Source of the DNA: Schlegelella_A sp963778525 | GTDB taxonomy: Bacteria; Pseudomonadota; Gammaproteobacteria; Burkholderiales; Burkholderiaceae_C | Direction of reading: 5' to 3' | DNA: 64,000 nt | NCBI GenBank assembly: GCA_963778525.1 | Contig: CAVZUJ010000009.1 | Span: 924,461-988,460 of the forward strand | Shown: in pieces, positions 43,063-52,673 of the stretch | How positions within the stretch are numbered: the stretch's first letter is position 1 | How the letters are laid out: each line of letters opens with the position of its first letter | Position numbers and translations under genes: made by a program | The notes under the pieces: generated by a model | Database searches by the model: none | The model's input: the letters and a program-made list of their open reading frames with translations, nothing else | What the model was told of the DNA's origin: nothing

Positions 43063-43920
43063 GTGATCTTCGGCCAGCTCATGCTCGGGCTGGTCAACGG
43101 CTCGTTCTACGCGCTGCTGAGCCTCGGCCTGGCGGTGATCTTCGGGCTGCTCGGCGTCGTCAACTTCGCGCACGGCGCGTTCTACACGCTGGGTGCCTTC
43201 GCGGCCTGGGTCGCGCTGCAGGCGCTCGGCATCAACTACTGGTTCGCGCTGCTCCTGGCGCCGCTTGCCGTCGCCTTGCTCGGCATCGTTCTCGAGCGGC
43301 TGCTGCTGCGCCATCTCTACCGGCTCGATCCGCTCTACGGGCTGCTGCTGACCTTCGGCATCGCCCTCATCGCCGAAGGCGCGCTGCACCAGTATTTCGG
43401 CTCCTCGGGCGAGTCGTATCCGGTGCCCGACGCCCTGCAGGGCGTCTTCAATCTCGGCTTCATGATCCTGCCGATCTATCGCGCCTGGGTCATCGTCGCT
43501 TCACTGGTGGTCTGCTTCGTGACCTGGTTCGTCATCGAACGCACCCGGCTCGGCTCGACCTTGCGTGCGGCGACCGAGAACGCGCCGCTGGTGCAGGCCT
43601 TCGGCATCAACGTGCCGGTGATCGTGATGCTCACCTACGGCGCCGGCGTGGCCCTGGCCGCGTTCGCTGGCGTGCTCGCCGCGCCGATCGTGCAGGTAAG
43701 CCCGCAGATGGGCTCGTCGCTCGTCATCGTCGTCTTCGCCGTCGTCGTCATCGGCGGCATGGGCTCGATCCTGGGCGCCATCGTCAGCGGTCTGCTGCTG
43801 GGCATGGTCGAGGGATTGACCAAGGTCGTCTACCCCGAAGCGTCGAACATCGTCGTCTTCGTGATCATGGGCATCGTGCTCGTGCTTCGCCCGGCCGGCC
43901 TCTTCGGGCGAACGGCATGA
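43063..43920 (+). CDS. Branched-chain amino acid-type ABC transporter permease (LivH type), 5' end uncertain
   Basis: The first standard start is GTG 43063 (285 residues), but coding similarity continues upstream: the codons from 43039 read EIFGYTLP, as LivH proteins usually begin (M-x-E-I-F-G-type). There the only initiator-like codons are ATC at 43033 and 43036, with GCGAGG just before. Either a rare ATC start is used or one base of an ATG is wrong. The body is normal: GLAVIFGLLGVVNFAHGAFY, STLRAATENAPLVQAFGINV and the end LRPAGLFGRTA. It has about eight membrane segments. The stop overlaps the LivM-type start by four bases. Confidence 0.88.
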   Translation: MIFGQLMLGLVNGSFYALLSLGLAVIFGLLGVVNFAHGAFYTLGAFAAWVALQALGINYWFALLLAPLAVALLGIVLERLLLRHLYRLDPLYGLLLTFGIALIAEGALHQYFGSSGESYPVPDALQGVFNLGFMILPIYRAWVIVASLVVCFVTWFVIERTRLGSTLRAATENAPLVQAFGINVPVIVMLTYGAGVALAAFAGVLAAPIVQVSPQMGSSLVIVVFAVVVIGGMGSILGAIVSGLLLGMVEGLTKVVYPEASNIVVFVIMGIVLVLRPAGLFGRTA

Positions 43921-44888
43921 TCCTGATGTCGCGTTCGGCGGGGGTCTTCTACGCCGTGGTCCTGGCGTTGCTGCTGGCCGCGCCTTTCATCGGCGTCTAT
44001 CCGGTGTTCGCGATGAAGCTGCTCTGCTTCGCGCTGTTCGCCTGCGCCTTCAACCTGCTGCTCGGCTACGCGGGCATGCTCTCGTTCGGACACGCCGCCT
44101 ATTTCGGCTTCTCGGCGTACGTCACCGGCTGGCTGGTGACGGCGCAGCATTGGGGCACGGTCGAAGGCATCGTCGCCGGTGTCGTCGCCGCTGCACTGCT
44201 CGGCGCCGTGATCGGCGTACTGGCGATCAGACGCACCGGCATCTACTTCGCGATGATCACGCTGGCGCTCGGCCAGCTCGTCTACTTCGTCTGCCTGCAG
44301 GCGCCCTTCACCGGCGGCGAGAACGGCCTGCAGGGCATGCCGCGCGGCAGCATCTTCGGCCTTGTCTCGCTGCACGAAGACCTGCACATGTACTACTTCG
44401 TCGTGGCCATCTTCGTCGCGACCTATCTCTTCATCCGGCGCATCGTCCATTCGCCGTTCGGCCAGGTGCTCAAGGCGATCCGAGACAACGAGCCGCGCGC
44501 CGTCTCGCTCGGCTACGACGCCGACCGCTACAAGCTGGTCGCCTTCGTGCTCTCGTCGGCGATCGCCGGGCTGGCCGGCTCGCTGAAGGCGCTGATCCTC
44601 AGCTTCGCCGCGCTCTCCGACGTGCTGCAGTCGACCTCGGGCGAGGTGATCCTGATGACGCTCCTGGGTGGCACCGGCACCTTCTTCGGCCCGGTCGTCG
44701 GCGCCGGCATCGTCGTCACGCTGCAGGAATACCTGTCGGACCGGGTCGGCAGCTGGGTCACGGTCATCATCGGCGCGATCTTCGTCGTCTGCGTCATCGC
44801 CTTCAGGCGCGGCGTCGTCGGCGAGTTCCTGGCCTGGCTGGCCCGGCGCCGCCACGCGACTGCGGGCACTCCGATTGCCAAGACTTGA
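43917..44888 (+). CDS. Branched-chain amino acid-type ABC transporter permease (LivM type)
   Basis: This is a 323-residue inner-membrane subunit. ATG 43917 overlaps the LivH-type stop. LivM motifs are FACAFNLLLGYAGMLSFGHA, RRTGIYFAMITLALGQLVYF and the coupling segment HSPFGQVLKAIRDNEPRAVS. The C-terminal tail is basic and cytoplasmic (WLARRRHATAGTPIAKT). It completes the second transporter, which unlike the 17.7-21.0 kb operon carries its own receptor. Confidence 0.92.
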   Translation: MILMSRSAGVFYAVVLALLLAAPFIGVYPVFAMKLLCFALFACAFNLLLGYAGMLSFGHAAYFGFSAYVTGWLVTAQHWGTVEGIVAGVVAAALLGAVIGVLAIRRTGIYFAMITLALGQLVYFVCLQAPFTGGENGLQGMPRGSIFGLVSLHEDLHMYYFVVAIFVATYLFIRRIVHSPFGQVLKAIRDNEPRAVSLGYDADRYKLVAFVLSSAIAGLAGSLKALILSFAALSDVLQSTSGEVILMTLLGGTGTFFGPVVGAGIVVTLQEYLSDRVGSWVTVIIGAIFVVCVIAFRRGVVGEFLAWLARRRHATAGTPIAKT

Positions 44889-44891
44889 ACC

Positions 44892-45293
44892 ATGAGCAAA
44901 CGGATGACGAAAGGCGAGTTCCAGGCTTCCCTGGGCGCCCTCAATCCGGTCGGCCACGCCATCCTCGCGTTTGCCAGCGACGCGGTCGCGAACGACGCCA
45001 GGACGGCGCTGCTGCAGGCCGGCTTTGCCGACGAGGACATCCTCCAGTACACATCGGGCGAGCTCTTTCCGAATCTCGACGAGATGATGCGCAAGGCGAG
45101 CGGCGCGGCCGGCTTCGGCTACGAGGTCACACTGATGCGCCGCTACATGACGCTGGCGAGCGAGGGCTGCGGCTGGCTGGTGGTGTATGCGCCGGAAGAC
45201 GCGCAGGGCGCGAAGGTCAAGGCCGTGGCCACGCGGTTCGCCGCAAAGTCGGCAGTGCGCTACGGCCGGCTCGCCTCCGAAGACCTGGTCTGA
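44892..45293 (+). CDS. Conserved hypothetical protein, 133 aa
   Basis: ATG 44892 lies three bases after the LivM-type gene. The protein is cytoplasmic with no clear signal peptide. The region GHAILAFASDAVANDARTAL, then DEDILQYTSGELFPNLDEMM and CGWLVVYAPEDAQGAKVKAV, has the alternating helix-strand look of a small ferredoxin-like fold, reminiscent of proteins that monitor general stress or permeability, but I cannot assign a family. Tight spacing suggests it is transcribed with the transporter. Its stop is one base from the convergent ruvB stop. Confidence 0.75.
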   Translation: MSKRMTKGEFQASLGALNPVGHAILAFASDAVANDARTALLQAGFADEDILQYTSGELFPNLDEMMRKASGAAGFGYEVTLMRRYMTLASEGCGWLVVYAPEDAQGAKVKAVATRFAAKSAVRYGRLASEDLV

Positions 45294-45294
45294 C

Positions 45295-46368
<1,074 letters not shown>

Positions 46369-46400
46369 GCGGCGATTATGGTCAGCGTAGACTCGTTCGC

Positions 46401-46916
46401 ATGAAGATACCGTCAGCCCTTCGGCAGCCCTTGAAGCGAGCCGTCGTGGCCGGGCTTGCCGCCTTCGCCCTCGCCACGGCCGCGGCGCACGACTACAGCG
46501 TCGGCGCCCTCGAAATCACCCATCCCTTCGCGACGCCCAGCCTGCCGGGCGCCACCATCGGTGCGGCCTATGTCGCCGCGCTCGAGAACAACGGCGCCCA
46601 GCCCGACAAGCTGGTGCATGCGACCACGCCGGTGGCGGCGAGCGTAGAGATGCACAACATGGCGGTCGACGCGCAGGGCGTGATGCGCATGCGCGAGGTC
46701 GAAGGCATCGTCATCGCGCCGAAGGCGGCGCTGAAGATGCGCCCCGGCATGGGCTATCACATGATGCTTGTCGGCCTGAAGAAGCCGCTGAAGGAGGGCG
46801 ACACGTTTCCGATGACGCTGCAGTTCGAGCGCGCCGGCAAGGTCGACGTGAAGGTCTACGTGCAGACACCGCGCGCCCAGGGCATGGCCGACATGGCCAG
46901 CATGCCCGCGCACTGA
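46401..46916 (+). CDS. PCu(A)C-type periplasmic copper chaperone
   Basis: The protein is 171 residues. ATG 46401 gives a signal peptide (MKIPSALRQPLKRAVVAGLA, cleavage near TAAAHD). The copper-site pattern of PCu(A)C is visible: VEMHNMAVDAQGVMRMRE supplies Met/His ligands, and KMRPGMGYHMMLVGL supplies the second His-Met pair. An extra His/Met-containing tail (MADMASMPAH) ends the protein. Relatives hand Cu(I) to the Cu(A) or Cu(B) site of cytochrome oxidase. No oxidase or SCO gene is near. It is inserted between the leftward ruvA and ruvB genes, on the opposite strand. Confidence 0.92.
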   Translation: MKIPSALRQPLKRAVVAGLAAFALATAAAHDYSVGALEITHPFATPSLPGATIGAAYVAALENNGAQPDKLVHATTPVAASVEMHNMAVDAQGVMRMREVEGIVIAPKAALKMRPGMGYHMMLVGLKKPLKEGDTFPMTLQFERAGKVDVKVYVQTPRAQGMADMASMPAH

Positions 46917-46941
46917 AGCGCCCGCCTTCGCCCGGCCTGGC

Positions 46942-47514
46942 CTACTTGGCGAGCGCGCGCAGGGCCAGCTTGATGCCGGCCGAGACGTCGACATCCGCGG
47001 GCAGGGTCTTCAGCGTGGCCGCTGCCTCGCGGTCGCTGTAGCCGAGGGCCACGAGTGCCTGCAGGATGTCGGCGTGGGCGCTGCTGGCGATGCTCGTCGG
47101 CGTCGCGACCGCGTCGGCAAGCTTGCCCTTCAGCTCCAGCAGCAGCCGCTCGGCCGTCTTCTTGCCGATGCCGGGCACCTTGATCAGGCGGCCGCTTTCC
47201 TGCAGGCTGACGGCGCGCGCCAGCTCGTCGACCGAGAGGCCGGAGAGGATCGAGAGCGCGGTGCGCGGCCCGACGCCCGAGATCTTCACCAGCAGGCGAA
47301 AGGTGGCGCGCTCCTCGTGCGTGAGAAAGCCGAACAGCACCTGCGCGTCTTCGCGCACCACGAAGTGGGTGAGCAGCGTGACCGGCTCGCCGATGCCGGG
47401 CAGGTTGTAGAAGCTCGACATCGGCACGTCGACTTCGTAGCCGACGCCGCGCACGTCGATGAGCAATTGCGGTGGCGACTTTTCCGCGATGGTGCCAACG
47501 AGACGTCCGATCAT
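46942..47514 (-). CDS. ruvA: Holliday junction branch migration protein RuvA
   Basis: The protein is 190 residues from ATG 47514. MIGRLVGTIAEKSPPQLLID starts the OB domain. Helix-hairpin-helix motifs follow in LVKISGVGPRTALSILSGLS and LIKVPGIGKKTAERLLLELK. The C-terminal domain that docks RuvB ends VSAGIKLALRALAK. It binds the four-way junction as a tetramer and recruits RuvB. It is divergent from ybeZ (start 47621) and convergent with the copper-chaperone gene. Confidence 0.97.
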   Translation of the reverse strand: MIGRLVGTIAEKSPPQLLIDVRGVGYEVDVPMSSFYNLPGIGEPVTLLTHFVVREDAQVLFGFLTHEERATFRLLVKISGVGPRTALSILSGLSVDELARAVSLQESGRLIKVPGIGKKTAERLLLELKGKLADAVATPTSIASSAHADILQALVALGYSDREAAATLKTLPADVDVSAGIKLALRALAK

Positions 47515-47620
47515 GGCGGGATTATCGGAGGCGTTGGCTGACGCCGCGTCGGGCATCTGGTCCGACATGCCGCGCAGCGCGCTGAATACACTAGGAGTCG
47601 ATTGACCGTCCAGGGAACTC

Positions 47621-48595
47621 GTGATCCTTCGCCACGCCTTCATCCCACCCGACAACGCTCGCCTCGCCAATCTCTCCGGCAGCCTCGACGAGCATCTGCG
47701 CACGATCGCTGCGGCCTTCGACGTGAAGGTCCAGCGTCGCAACGAGTCGTTCCGGGTCGAGGGTGCCAAGGCCAACGCCGAGCGCGCCGTCGTCTTGCTG
47801 CAGCAGCTCTACGGCCGCGCGGCCCGGCCGATCGGGGCCGAAGAGCTCGAGCTCGCGATCCTGGAGTCGATGGCCGACGATGGCGCGCGTGCCGACGCCT
47901 CCGGCGCCGCCACGGCGGCCACCGACGTGGACCTGCGCCTGCGCACGCGCAGAAGCGATCTCGCCGGCCGCACGCCGAACCAGGTCGCCTATCTGCGCAG
48001 CATCCTGGGCCACGACCTGACCTTCGGGATCGGCCCGGCCGGCACCGGCAAGACCTATCTGGCCGTCGCCTGCGCCGTCGACGCGCTCGAGCGCAACGCG
48101 GTGCAGCGGATCGTGCTGACCCGGCCGGCGGTCGAGGCCGGCGAGCGCCTGGGCTTCCTGCCCGGCGACCTGGCGCAGAAGGTCGATCCCTACCTGCGCC
48201 CGCTCTACGACGCGCTCTACGAGCTGATGGGGATCGATCGCGTCGGCAAGGCCTTCGAGAAGGCGACGCTCGAGGTCGCGCCGCTCGCCTTCATGCGCGG
48301 GCGCACGCTCAACCACGCCTTCGTGATCCTCGACGAGGCCCAGAACACCACGCCCGAGCAGATGAAGATGTTCCTGACGCGCATCGGGTTCGGCTCGAAG
48401 GCGGTGGTCACCGGCGACGTCAGCCAGGTCGACCTGCCGAAGGGCTCGACCTCGGGCCTGGTGGAGGCCGAGCAGGTGCTGCGCGGTGTCGAGGGCATCG
48501 CGACCACGTATTTCACGTCGGCCGACGTCGTTCGCCACCCGCTGGTGGCGCGCATCGTCGAGGCCTACGGCCGCGCCGACAAGGACAAGCGCTGA
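47621..48595 (+). CDS. ybeZ: PhoH-like ATPase (YbeZ)
   Basis: The protein is 324 residues, started at GTG 47621 (AGGGAA upstream). A KH-like N-terminal region (about 10-80) precedes the PhoH domain: GRTPNQVAYLRSILGHDLTF, Walker A GIGPAGTGKTYLAV, RIVLTRPAVEAGERLGFLPG and Walker B HAFVILDEAQNTTPEQMKMF. YbeZ is an RNA-linked ATPase working with YbeY in ribosome quality control and 16S rRNA maturation. The ybeY start follows one base after the stop, the usual arrangement. Confidence 0.93.
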   Translation: MILRHAFIPPDNARLANLSGSLDEHLRTIAAAFDVKVQRRNESFRVEGAKANAERAVVLLQQLYGRAARPIGAEELELAILESMADDGARADASGAATAATDVDLRLRTRRSDLAGRTPNQVAYLRSILGHDLTFGIGPAGTGKTYLAVACAVDALERNAVQRIVLTRPAVEAGERLGFLPGDLAQKVDPYLRPLYDALYELMGIDRVGKAFEKATLEVAPLAFMRGRTLNHAFVILDEAQNTTPEQMKMFLTRIGFGSKAVVTGDVSQVDLPKGSTSGLVEAEQVLRGVEGIATTYFTSADVVRHPLVARIVEAYGRADKDKR

Positions 48596-48596
48596 C

Positions 48597-49061
48597 GTGG
48601 CCCTGTCGCGCGATGCGCTGAAGCTCTCGCTGCAGTTCGCCGACGGCGCGCATCGCGCATCGCTGGCGCGCCATCGGGTCGCGCGCTGGTTGCGCGCCGC
48701 GCTCGCGCTGCCGGCCGAGATCACCCTGCGCATCGTGGGCGCCGACGAAGGGCGCGCCCTCAACCGCGAGTACCGAGGCAAGGACTACGCGACCAATGTC
48801 CTGACCTTCGCCTACGAGAACAAGCCGCGCGTCGTGGCCGATCTGGTGCTCTGCGCGCCGGTCGTCGAACGCGAGGCGAAGGAGCAGGGCCTCGGCCTGG
48901 AGGCCCACTACGCGCATCTCGTCGTGCATGGCGCGTTGCATGCGCAGGGCTTCGATCACGAGCACGCCGCCGAGGCGAGGACGATGGAGGCGCGTGAAAG
49001 CGCGATCCTCGTCGGCCTCGGCTACGCCGATCCTTATGGCGCCAGGGTGAACGGGCCCTAG
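48597..49061 (+). CDS. ybeY: Endoribonuclease YbeY, rRNA maturation factor
   Basis: The protein is 154 residues from GTG 48597. The zinc motif H-x3-H-x5-H is in HLVVHGALHAQGFDHEH (about residues 107-121). LNREYRGKDYATNVLTFAYE is the conserved nucleic-acid-binding segment. YbeY is a single-strand endoribonuclease needed for 16S rRNA 3' maturation and ribosome quality control. It is one base downstream of ybeZ and its last four bases overlap the end of the convergent EamA gene. The usual lnt/corC neighbours are not here. Confidence 0.95.
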   Translation: MALSRDALKLSLQFADGAHRASLARHRVARWLRAALALPAEITLRIVGADEGRALNREYRGKDYATNVLTFAYENKPRVVADLVLCAPVVEREAKEQGLGLEAHYAHLVVHGALHAQGFDHEHAAEARTMEARESAILVGLGYADPYGARVNGP

Positions 49062-49981
49062 GTGTCGATCAGCTCGAGCCGCTCGCGCGCACGGCTCGGC
49101 CACATCACCGAGGCGATCGCGGCCAGCACGAGCACGATGGCGGCGCCGTCCTGCCAGTGCAGCTGCTCGTTCAGCCACCAGGCGCCCGAGACGGTGCCCA
49201 GCACCGGGATCAGCATCACCGACATGCTGGAGGCCACCGGCGGCAGGCTGCGCGCCAGGATCAGCCAGATCGGCTGCGCGATGCCGAAGATGAGGACGCC
49301 GTTGTAGGCGATCGACGCGAGCGTGGCGGCGCCCGGCGCGTGCCAGCGGTCGCGTTCGAAGAGGATGGTCGCGCCGCTCATCACCAGGGTCGTGAGCAGC
49401 GTCATCCAGAAGACGATCGCCAGCGTCGGTGCGGCGAGCGTCGTGCGTCGCATCTGCTGCGTGCCGAGCGCCCAGACGGCGGCCGCCAGCAGCATGCCGA
49501 CGGCGGCGAGCGGCTTGCCGGCCAGGGAATCGAATTCGTGCCAGAGCAGCAGCGCGACGCCGGCCGCGGCCGCGGCGATGCCGATCAGGAAGCGTGGCTT
49601 GAGACGCTCGCCGAATACCGCGATGCCCCAGAGCGCGGAAAAGATCGGCATCGTGTAGCCGAGGATGGCGGCCCGGCCCGACGACAGCGCCTGCACCGCG
49701 AGGATGGCCAGCACGTGCCAGACGATCATGTTGGTGACGGAGAGACTGGCGAGCTCGCGCCAGTCGCGCCGCGCGATCGTGAACGGAACGCGGCGCACGA
49801 CAAGGACCGCAGCCAGCACCGGCAGGCCGAGCCACATCGAGAGCGTGCGAAAGGCGAGCGGTGGAAAGCCGGTGACCCCGATCTTCATGACCGGCCAGTT
49901 GAATCCCCAGACCAGCGTCAGGACGGCAAGCAGCGCGAGGTCGCGCCGGCTGAAGGCGAAATCGGAGCGAGGCGAGTTCAG
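49058..49981 (-). CDS. EamA/DMT-family transporter, probable CTG start
   Basis: This is an inner-membrane carrier with two EamA repeats and about ten helices. The first ordinary start, ATG 49888, would cut off helix 1. Upstream in frame lie FSRRDLALLAVLTLVWGFNW and PVMKIG, typical of the first EamA helix, and no ATG, GTG or TTG occurs there. A CTG at 49981 (LNSPRSDFAF) overlaps the corA stop as CTGA, the same geometry as ATGA overlaps, so I extend to it. This gives about 307 residues. Later motifs include GYTMPIFSALWGIAVFGERL and YNGVLIFGIAQPIW. The substrate is unknown; relatives export amino acids and metabolites. It is third in the hemB-corA-eamA unit. Confidence 0.8.
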   Translation of the reverse strand: MNSPRSDFAFSRRDLALLAVLTLVWGFNWPVMKIGVTGFPPLAFRTLSMWLGLPVLAAVLVVRRVPFTIARRDWRELASLSVTNMIVWHVLAILAVQALSSGRAAILGYTMPIFSALWGIAVFGERLKPRFLIGIAAAAAGVALLLWHEFDSLAGKPLAAVGMLLAAAVWALGTQQMRRTTLAAPTLAIVFWMTLLTTLVMSGATILFERDRWHAPGAATLASIAYNGVLIFGIAQPIWLILARSLPPVASSMSVMLIPVLGTVSGAWWLNEQLHWQDGAAIVLVLAAIASVMWPSRARERLELIDT

Positions 49982-51102
49982 GGTTGGCTCAGGTAGCGCT
50001 TGCGCCAGAAATAGACGCTCATGCCGACGCCGAGGCCGAGCATGACGAAGAAGACGATCCAGAAGCCCTTGGCGCTGTGGATCAGCGGCAGGCCTTCGAA
50101 ATTCATGCCGAAGAAACCGGTGACGAGGTTGAGCGGCAGGAAGATCGCGGTAAGCACCGTCAGCGCCCGCATGATGTCGTTGGTGCGGTTGCTCTGCTCC
50201 GAGAAATGCATCTGCACGGCAGCTTCTGAAGACGCTTCGAGGCGGCGCACGTGGGTCAGCACGCGCTCGATGTGCTCGAGCACGTCGCGCGAGCGCACCC
50301 GGAGCTGCTCGCGGTCGCGGCGCAGCGCTTCATCGGCCTCTTCCGGCCACTCGGCCAGTGCGTCGACCCATTCGGTGACGGCGGCACGCTGGTCTTCGCA
50401 GGTGTCCTCGAGCACGTGCAGGGCCTTGCGCAATTCGAGCAGCGAGCGCCAGCCGTCGGGCCGGGAGCGGTTGCCGAAGAGGGCTGCCTGCAACTCGTCG
50501 AGCTCCTTGGTCAGAAGCCTCCTCAGCTCGAGGTAGCTGTCGACCATGTAGTTGACCATGCGCAGCATCAGGTCGGCCGGACTGGTCGGCATGCGCGCGC
50601 TGGCCCGGCCTTCGAAGCCGCCGGTCTGGTTCTGCAGGCGCTGCGCGAAGAACTCGCGCACCTGGCAATCGGCCGGGTGGACGGTGAAGAGGACGCGGTC
50701 GAACACCACGAGGCCGACGGGCTGGGTGTCGATCAGCTCGGTCGCCGGTGGCATCGGGTGTGCCGTCCTGGCCGGCGCGTCCTCGGGCAGAGAGAGCTGG
50801 CCGGCGACGCTCGGCGCCAGGCGCTGGAACACGAGCATGTCGTAGGCCGAGGTGTAGTCGAAGTTCGACGGCAGCTGCTTGTTCAGCAGGTCCACCAGAT
50901 GCAGCTCGAACAACTGCGCGCCGGTCCAGCGCAGCAGCGCCGCCTGGACCTCGGGGATCGAAGCCTCGAGGACATAGCGGGCGGTCGCGACCCACAGGTA
51001 GCCGCCTTCCGGAAGGGCCTCGGGCGGCGCGTCGAGCTCGGTGAACTTGTCGCCGACGATGTGAAAGACGCGCAGTGCCGGGGGCAAGCGCGCTTCACCC
51101 AC
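49978..51102 (-). CDS. CorA-like divalent metal transporter (zinc/magnesium)
   Basis: The protein is 374 residues. I start it at GTG 51102, which overlaps the hemB stop by eight bases; earlier in-frame codons lie in hemB. The long cytoplasmic domain (about 1-305) is ZntB/CorA-like, with RMVNYMVDSYLELRRLLTKE and SEQSNRTNDIMRALTVLTAI. Two C-terminal helices flank the pore motif FFGMNFEGLP, i.e. Gly-Met-Asn. The short C-terminus YFWRKRYLSQP ends at 49978. CorA proteins import Mg2+, Co2+ or Ni2+; ZntB relatives move zinc. Being co-transcribed with a Mg-type hemB makes magnesium supply an attractive but unproven role. Confidence 0.9.
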   Translation of the reverse strand: MGEARLPPALRVFHIVGDKFTELDAPPEALPEGGYLWVATARYVLEASIPEVQAALLRWTGAQLFELHLVDLLNKQLPSNFDYTSAYDMLVFQRLAPSVAGQLSLPEDAPARTAHPMPPATELIDTQPVGLVVFDRVLFTVHPADCQVREFFAQRLQNQTGGFEGRASARMPTSPADLMLRMVNYMVDSYLELRRLLTKELDELQAALFGNRSRPDGWRSLLELRKALHVLEDTCEDQRAAVTEWVDALAEWPEEADEALRRDREQLRVRSRDVLEHIERVLTHVRRLEASSEAAVQMHFSEQSNRTNDIMRALTVLTAIFLPLNLVTGFFGMNFEGLPLIHSAKGFWIVFFVMLGLGVGMSVYFWRKRYLSQP

Positions 51103-52099
51103 TGCGCAAGGCCCGTGCCGCGTCGAGGGCGAAGTAGGTGAGCACGCCGTCGGCACCGGCGCGCTTGAACGCACCGAGCGCTTCCATCATCACGGCGTCA
51201 TGGTCGAGCCAGCCGTTCTGGGCCGCGGCCTTGAGCATCGCGTATTCACCGCTCACCTGATAGGCGAAGGTCGGCAGACGGAACTCGTCCTTGACGCGAC
51301 GCACGATGTCGAGATACGGCATGCCCGGCTTGACCATCACCATGTCGGCGCCTTCGGCGATGTCGAGCGCTACCTCGCGCAGAGCTTCGTCGCTGTTGCC
51401 CGGGTCCATCTGGTAGACCTTCTTGTTGCTCTTGCCCAGGTTCGCGGCCGAGCCGACCGCGTCACGGAACGGACCGTAGAAGGCGCTCGCGAACTTGGCG
51501 CTGTAGGCCATGATCTTGGTGTGGATGAGGCCGCGCTCCTCGAGCGCGGCGCGAATCGCGCCGATGCGGCCGTCCATCATGTCGCTCGGCGCGACGATGT
51601 CGACGCCGGCCTCGGCCTGTACCAGCGCCTGCTTCGCGAGCACGGCGACCGTCTCGTCGTTGAGGATGTAGCCGGTGCCGTCGAGCAGGCCGTCCTGGCC
51701 GTGCGTGGTGAAGGGGTCGAGGGCGACGTCGGTCATCACGCCGAGCTCCGGGAAGCGCTTCTTCAGCTCGCGCACGACCGTCGGCACCAGGCCCTTGGCG
51801 TTGAGCGCTTCGCGGCCGTCTTCGCTCTTCAGCGATGGCTCGAGCACCGGGAAGAGCGCCATGACCGGGATGCCGAGCGAGACGCAGGTCTCGGCCACCG
51901 GCAGCAGGCGATCGAGCGAGACGCGCTGCACGCCCGGCATCGAAGCCACGTCCTCGGTCTTGCCCTGGCCGTCGAGCACGAACACCGGATAGATCAGGTC
52001 GCTCGGATGCAGGCGCGATTCGCGCACCAGCTCGCGACTCCAGGCGTCGCGGCGCAGGCGCCGCGGGCGGCTGTGCGGATAGGGCGGAGGGCTTTGCAC
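51095..52099 (-). CDS. hemB: Delta-aminolevulinic acid dehydratase (porphobilinogen synthase)
   Basis: This is a 334-residue enzyme that condenses two 5-aminolevulinate molecules to porphobilinogen, the second common step of haem synthesis. The two Schiff-base lysines are in IMAYSAKFASAFYG and MVKPGMPYLDIVR. The metal site reads VALDPFTTHGQDG with Asp where zinc enzymes have three Cys, so this is the magnesium/monovalent-cation type seen in Pseudomonas. RPRRLRRDAWSRELVRESRL is the usual arm region. ATG 52099 diverges from hemJ (52122), with only about 22 bases between. Confidence 0.96.
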   Translation of the reverse strand: MQSPPPYPHSRPRRLRRDAWSRELVRESRLHPSDLIYPVFVLDGQGKTEDVASMPGVQRVSLDRLLPVAETCVSLGIPVMALFPVLEPSLKSEDGREALNAKGLVPTVVRELKKRFPELGVMTDVALDPFTTHGQDGLLDGTGYILNDETVAVLAKQALVQAEAGVDIVAPSDMMDGRIGAIRAALEERGLIHTKIMAYSAKFASAFYGPFRDAVGSAANLGKSNKKVYQMDPGNSDEALREVALDIAEGADMVMVKPGMPYLDIVRRVKDEFRLPTFAYQVSGEYAMLKAAAQNGWLDHDAVMMEALGAFKRAGADGVLTYFALDAARALRSG

Positions 52100-52121
52100 G
52101 CGGCCATTCTAGGACGCAGCT

Positions 52122-52583
52122 ATGGCCGCCGATAATCGTTCGATGGCTGCATCGTTCCTCTGGATCAAGGCGTTTCACATCGTGTTCGTGAGCAGCTGGT
52201 TCGCCGGACTCTTCTATCTGCCGCGCCTGTTCATCAACCTGCGCCAGGTGGCTGCCGACAGTCACGCCGAGCGCGAGCGTCTGCTCCTGATGGCGAGGAA
52301 GCTCTATCGCTTCTCGAGCCTGCTGATGGTGGTGGCGATCGCACTCGGGCTGGTGCTGTGGCTGGTCTACGGCGTCGGCAAGGGGCCGCACAACTACTGG
52401 CTGCACGCGAAGATCGCGTTCGTGCTCGTGGCCATCGGCTATCACCACGCCTGCGGCTCGCTGCTGCGCAAGTTCGAGGCCTTCGCCAACGTCCGCAGCG
52501 AGCGCTGGCTGCGCGTCTTCAACGAGTCGGCCGTGCTGCTGTTCGCGATCATCGTGGTGCTTGTCGTCGTCAAGCCTTTCTGA
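52122..52583 (+). CDS. hemJ: Protoporphyrinogen oxidase HemJ
   Basis: This is a 153-residue membrane protein with four helices. Conserved HemJ features are IKAFHIVFVSSWFAGLFYLP (His and Trp-Phe-Ala-Gly), RLFINLRQVAADSHAERERL and the NYWLHAKIAFVLVAIGYHHA segment with His and Lys. It oxidises protoporphyrinogen IX to protoporphyrin IX at the membrane. ATG 52122 has AGGA seven bases upstream; ATG 52143 is the other choice and would match the usual HemJ N-terminus more closely. The divergent arrangement with hemB places two haem-pathway genes under one short intergenic region. Confidence 0.9.
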   Translation: MAADNRSMAASFLWIKAFHIVFVSSWFAGLFYLPRLFINLRQVAADSHAERERLLLMARKLYRFSSLLMVVAIALGLVLWLVYGVGKGPHNYWLHAKIAFVLVAIGYHHACGSLLRKFEAFANVRSERWLRVFNESAVLLFAIIVVLVVVKPF

Positions 52584-52673
52584 GGATGAGGCCTTCACGC
52601 TCGCTTCGTTCGCTGCCGCCTGCGGGGGCGTCCGCGCACCTGCAGCGACCCGGCGGACACTGAGCCCCGCGAA

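Noticed and set aside
52131..52143. GATAAT six bases before ATG 52143, suggesting a leaderless hemJ mRNA
   Set aside because: The -35 position is poor, and the upstream ATG 52122 has an AGGA Shine-Dalgarno at good spacing.
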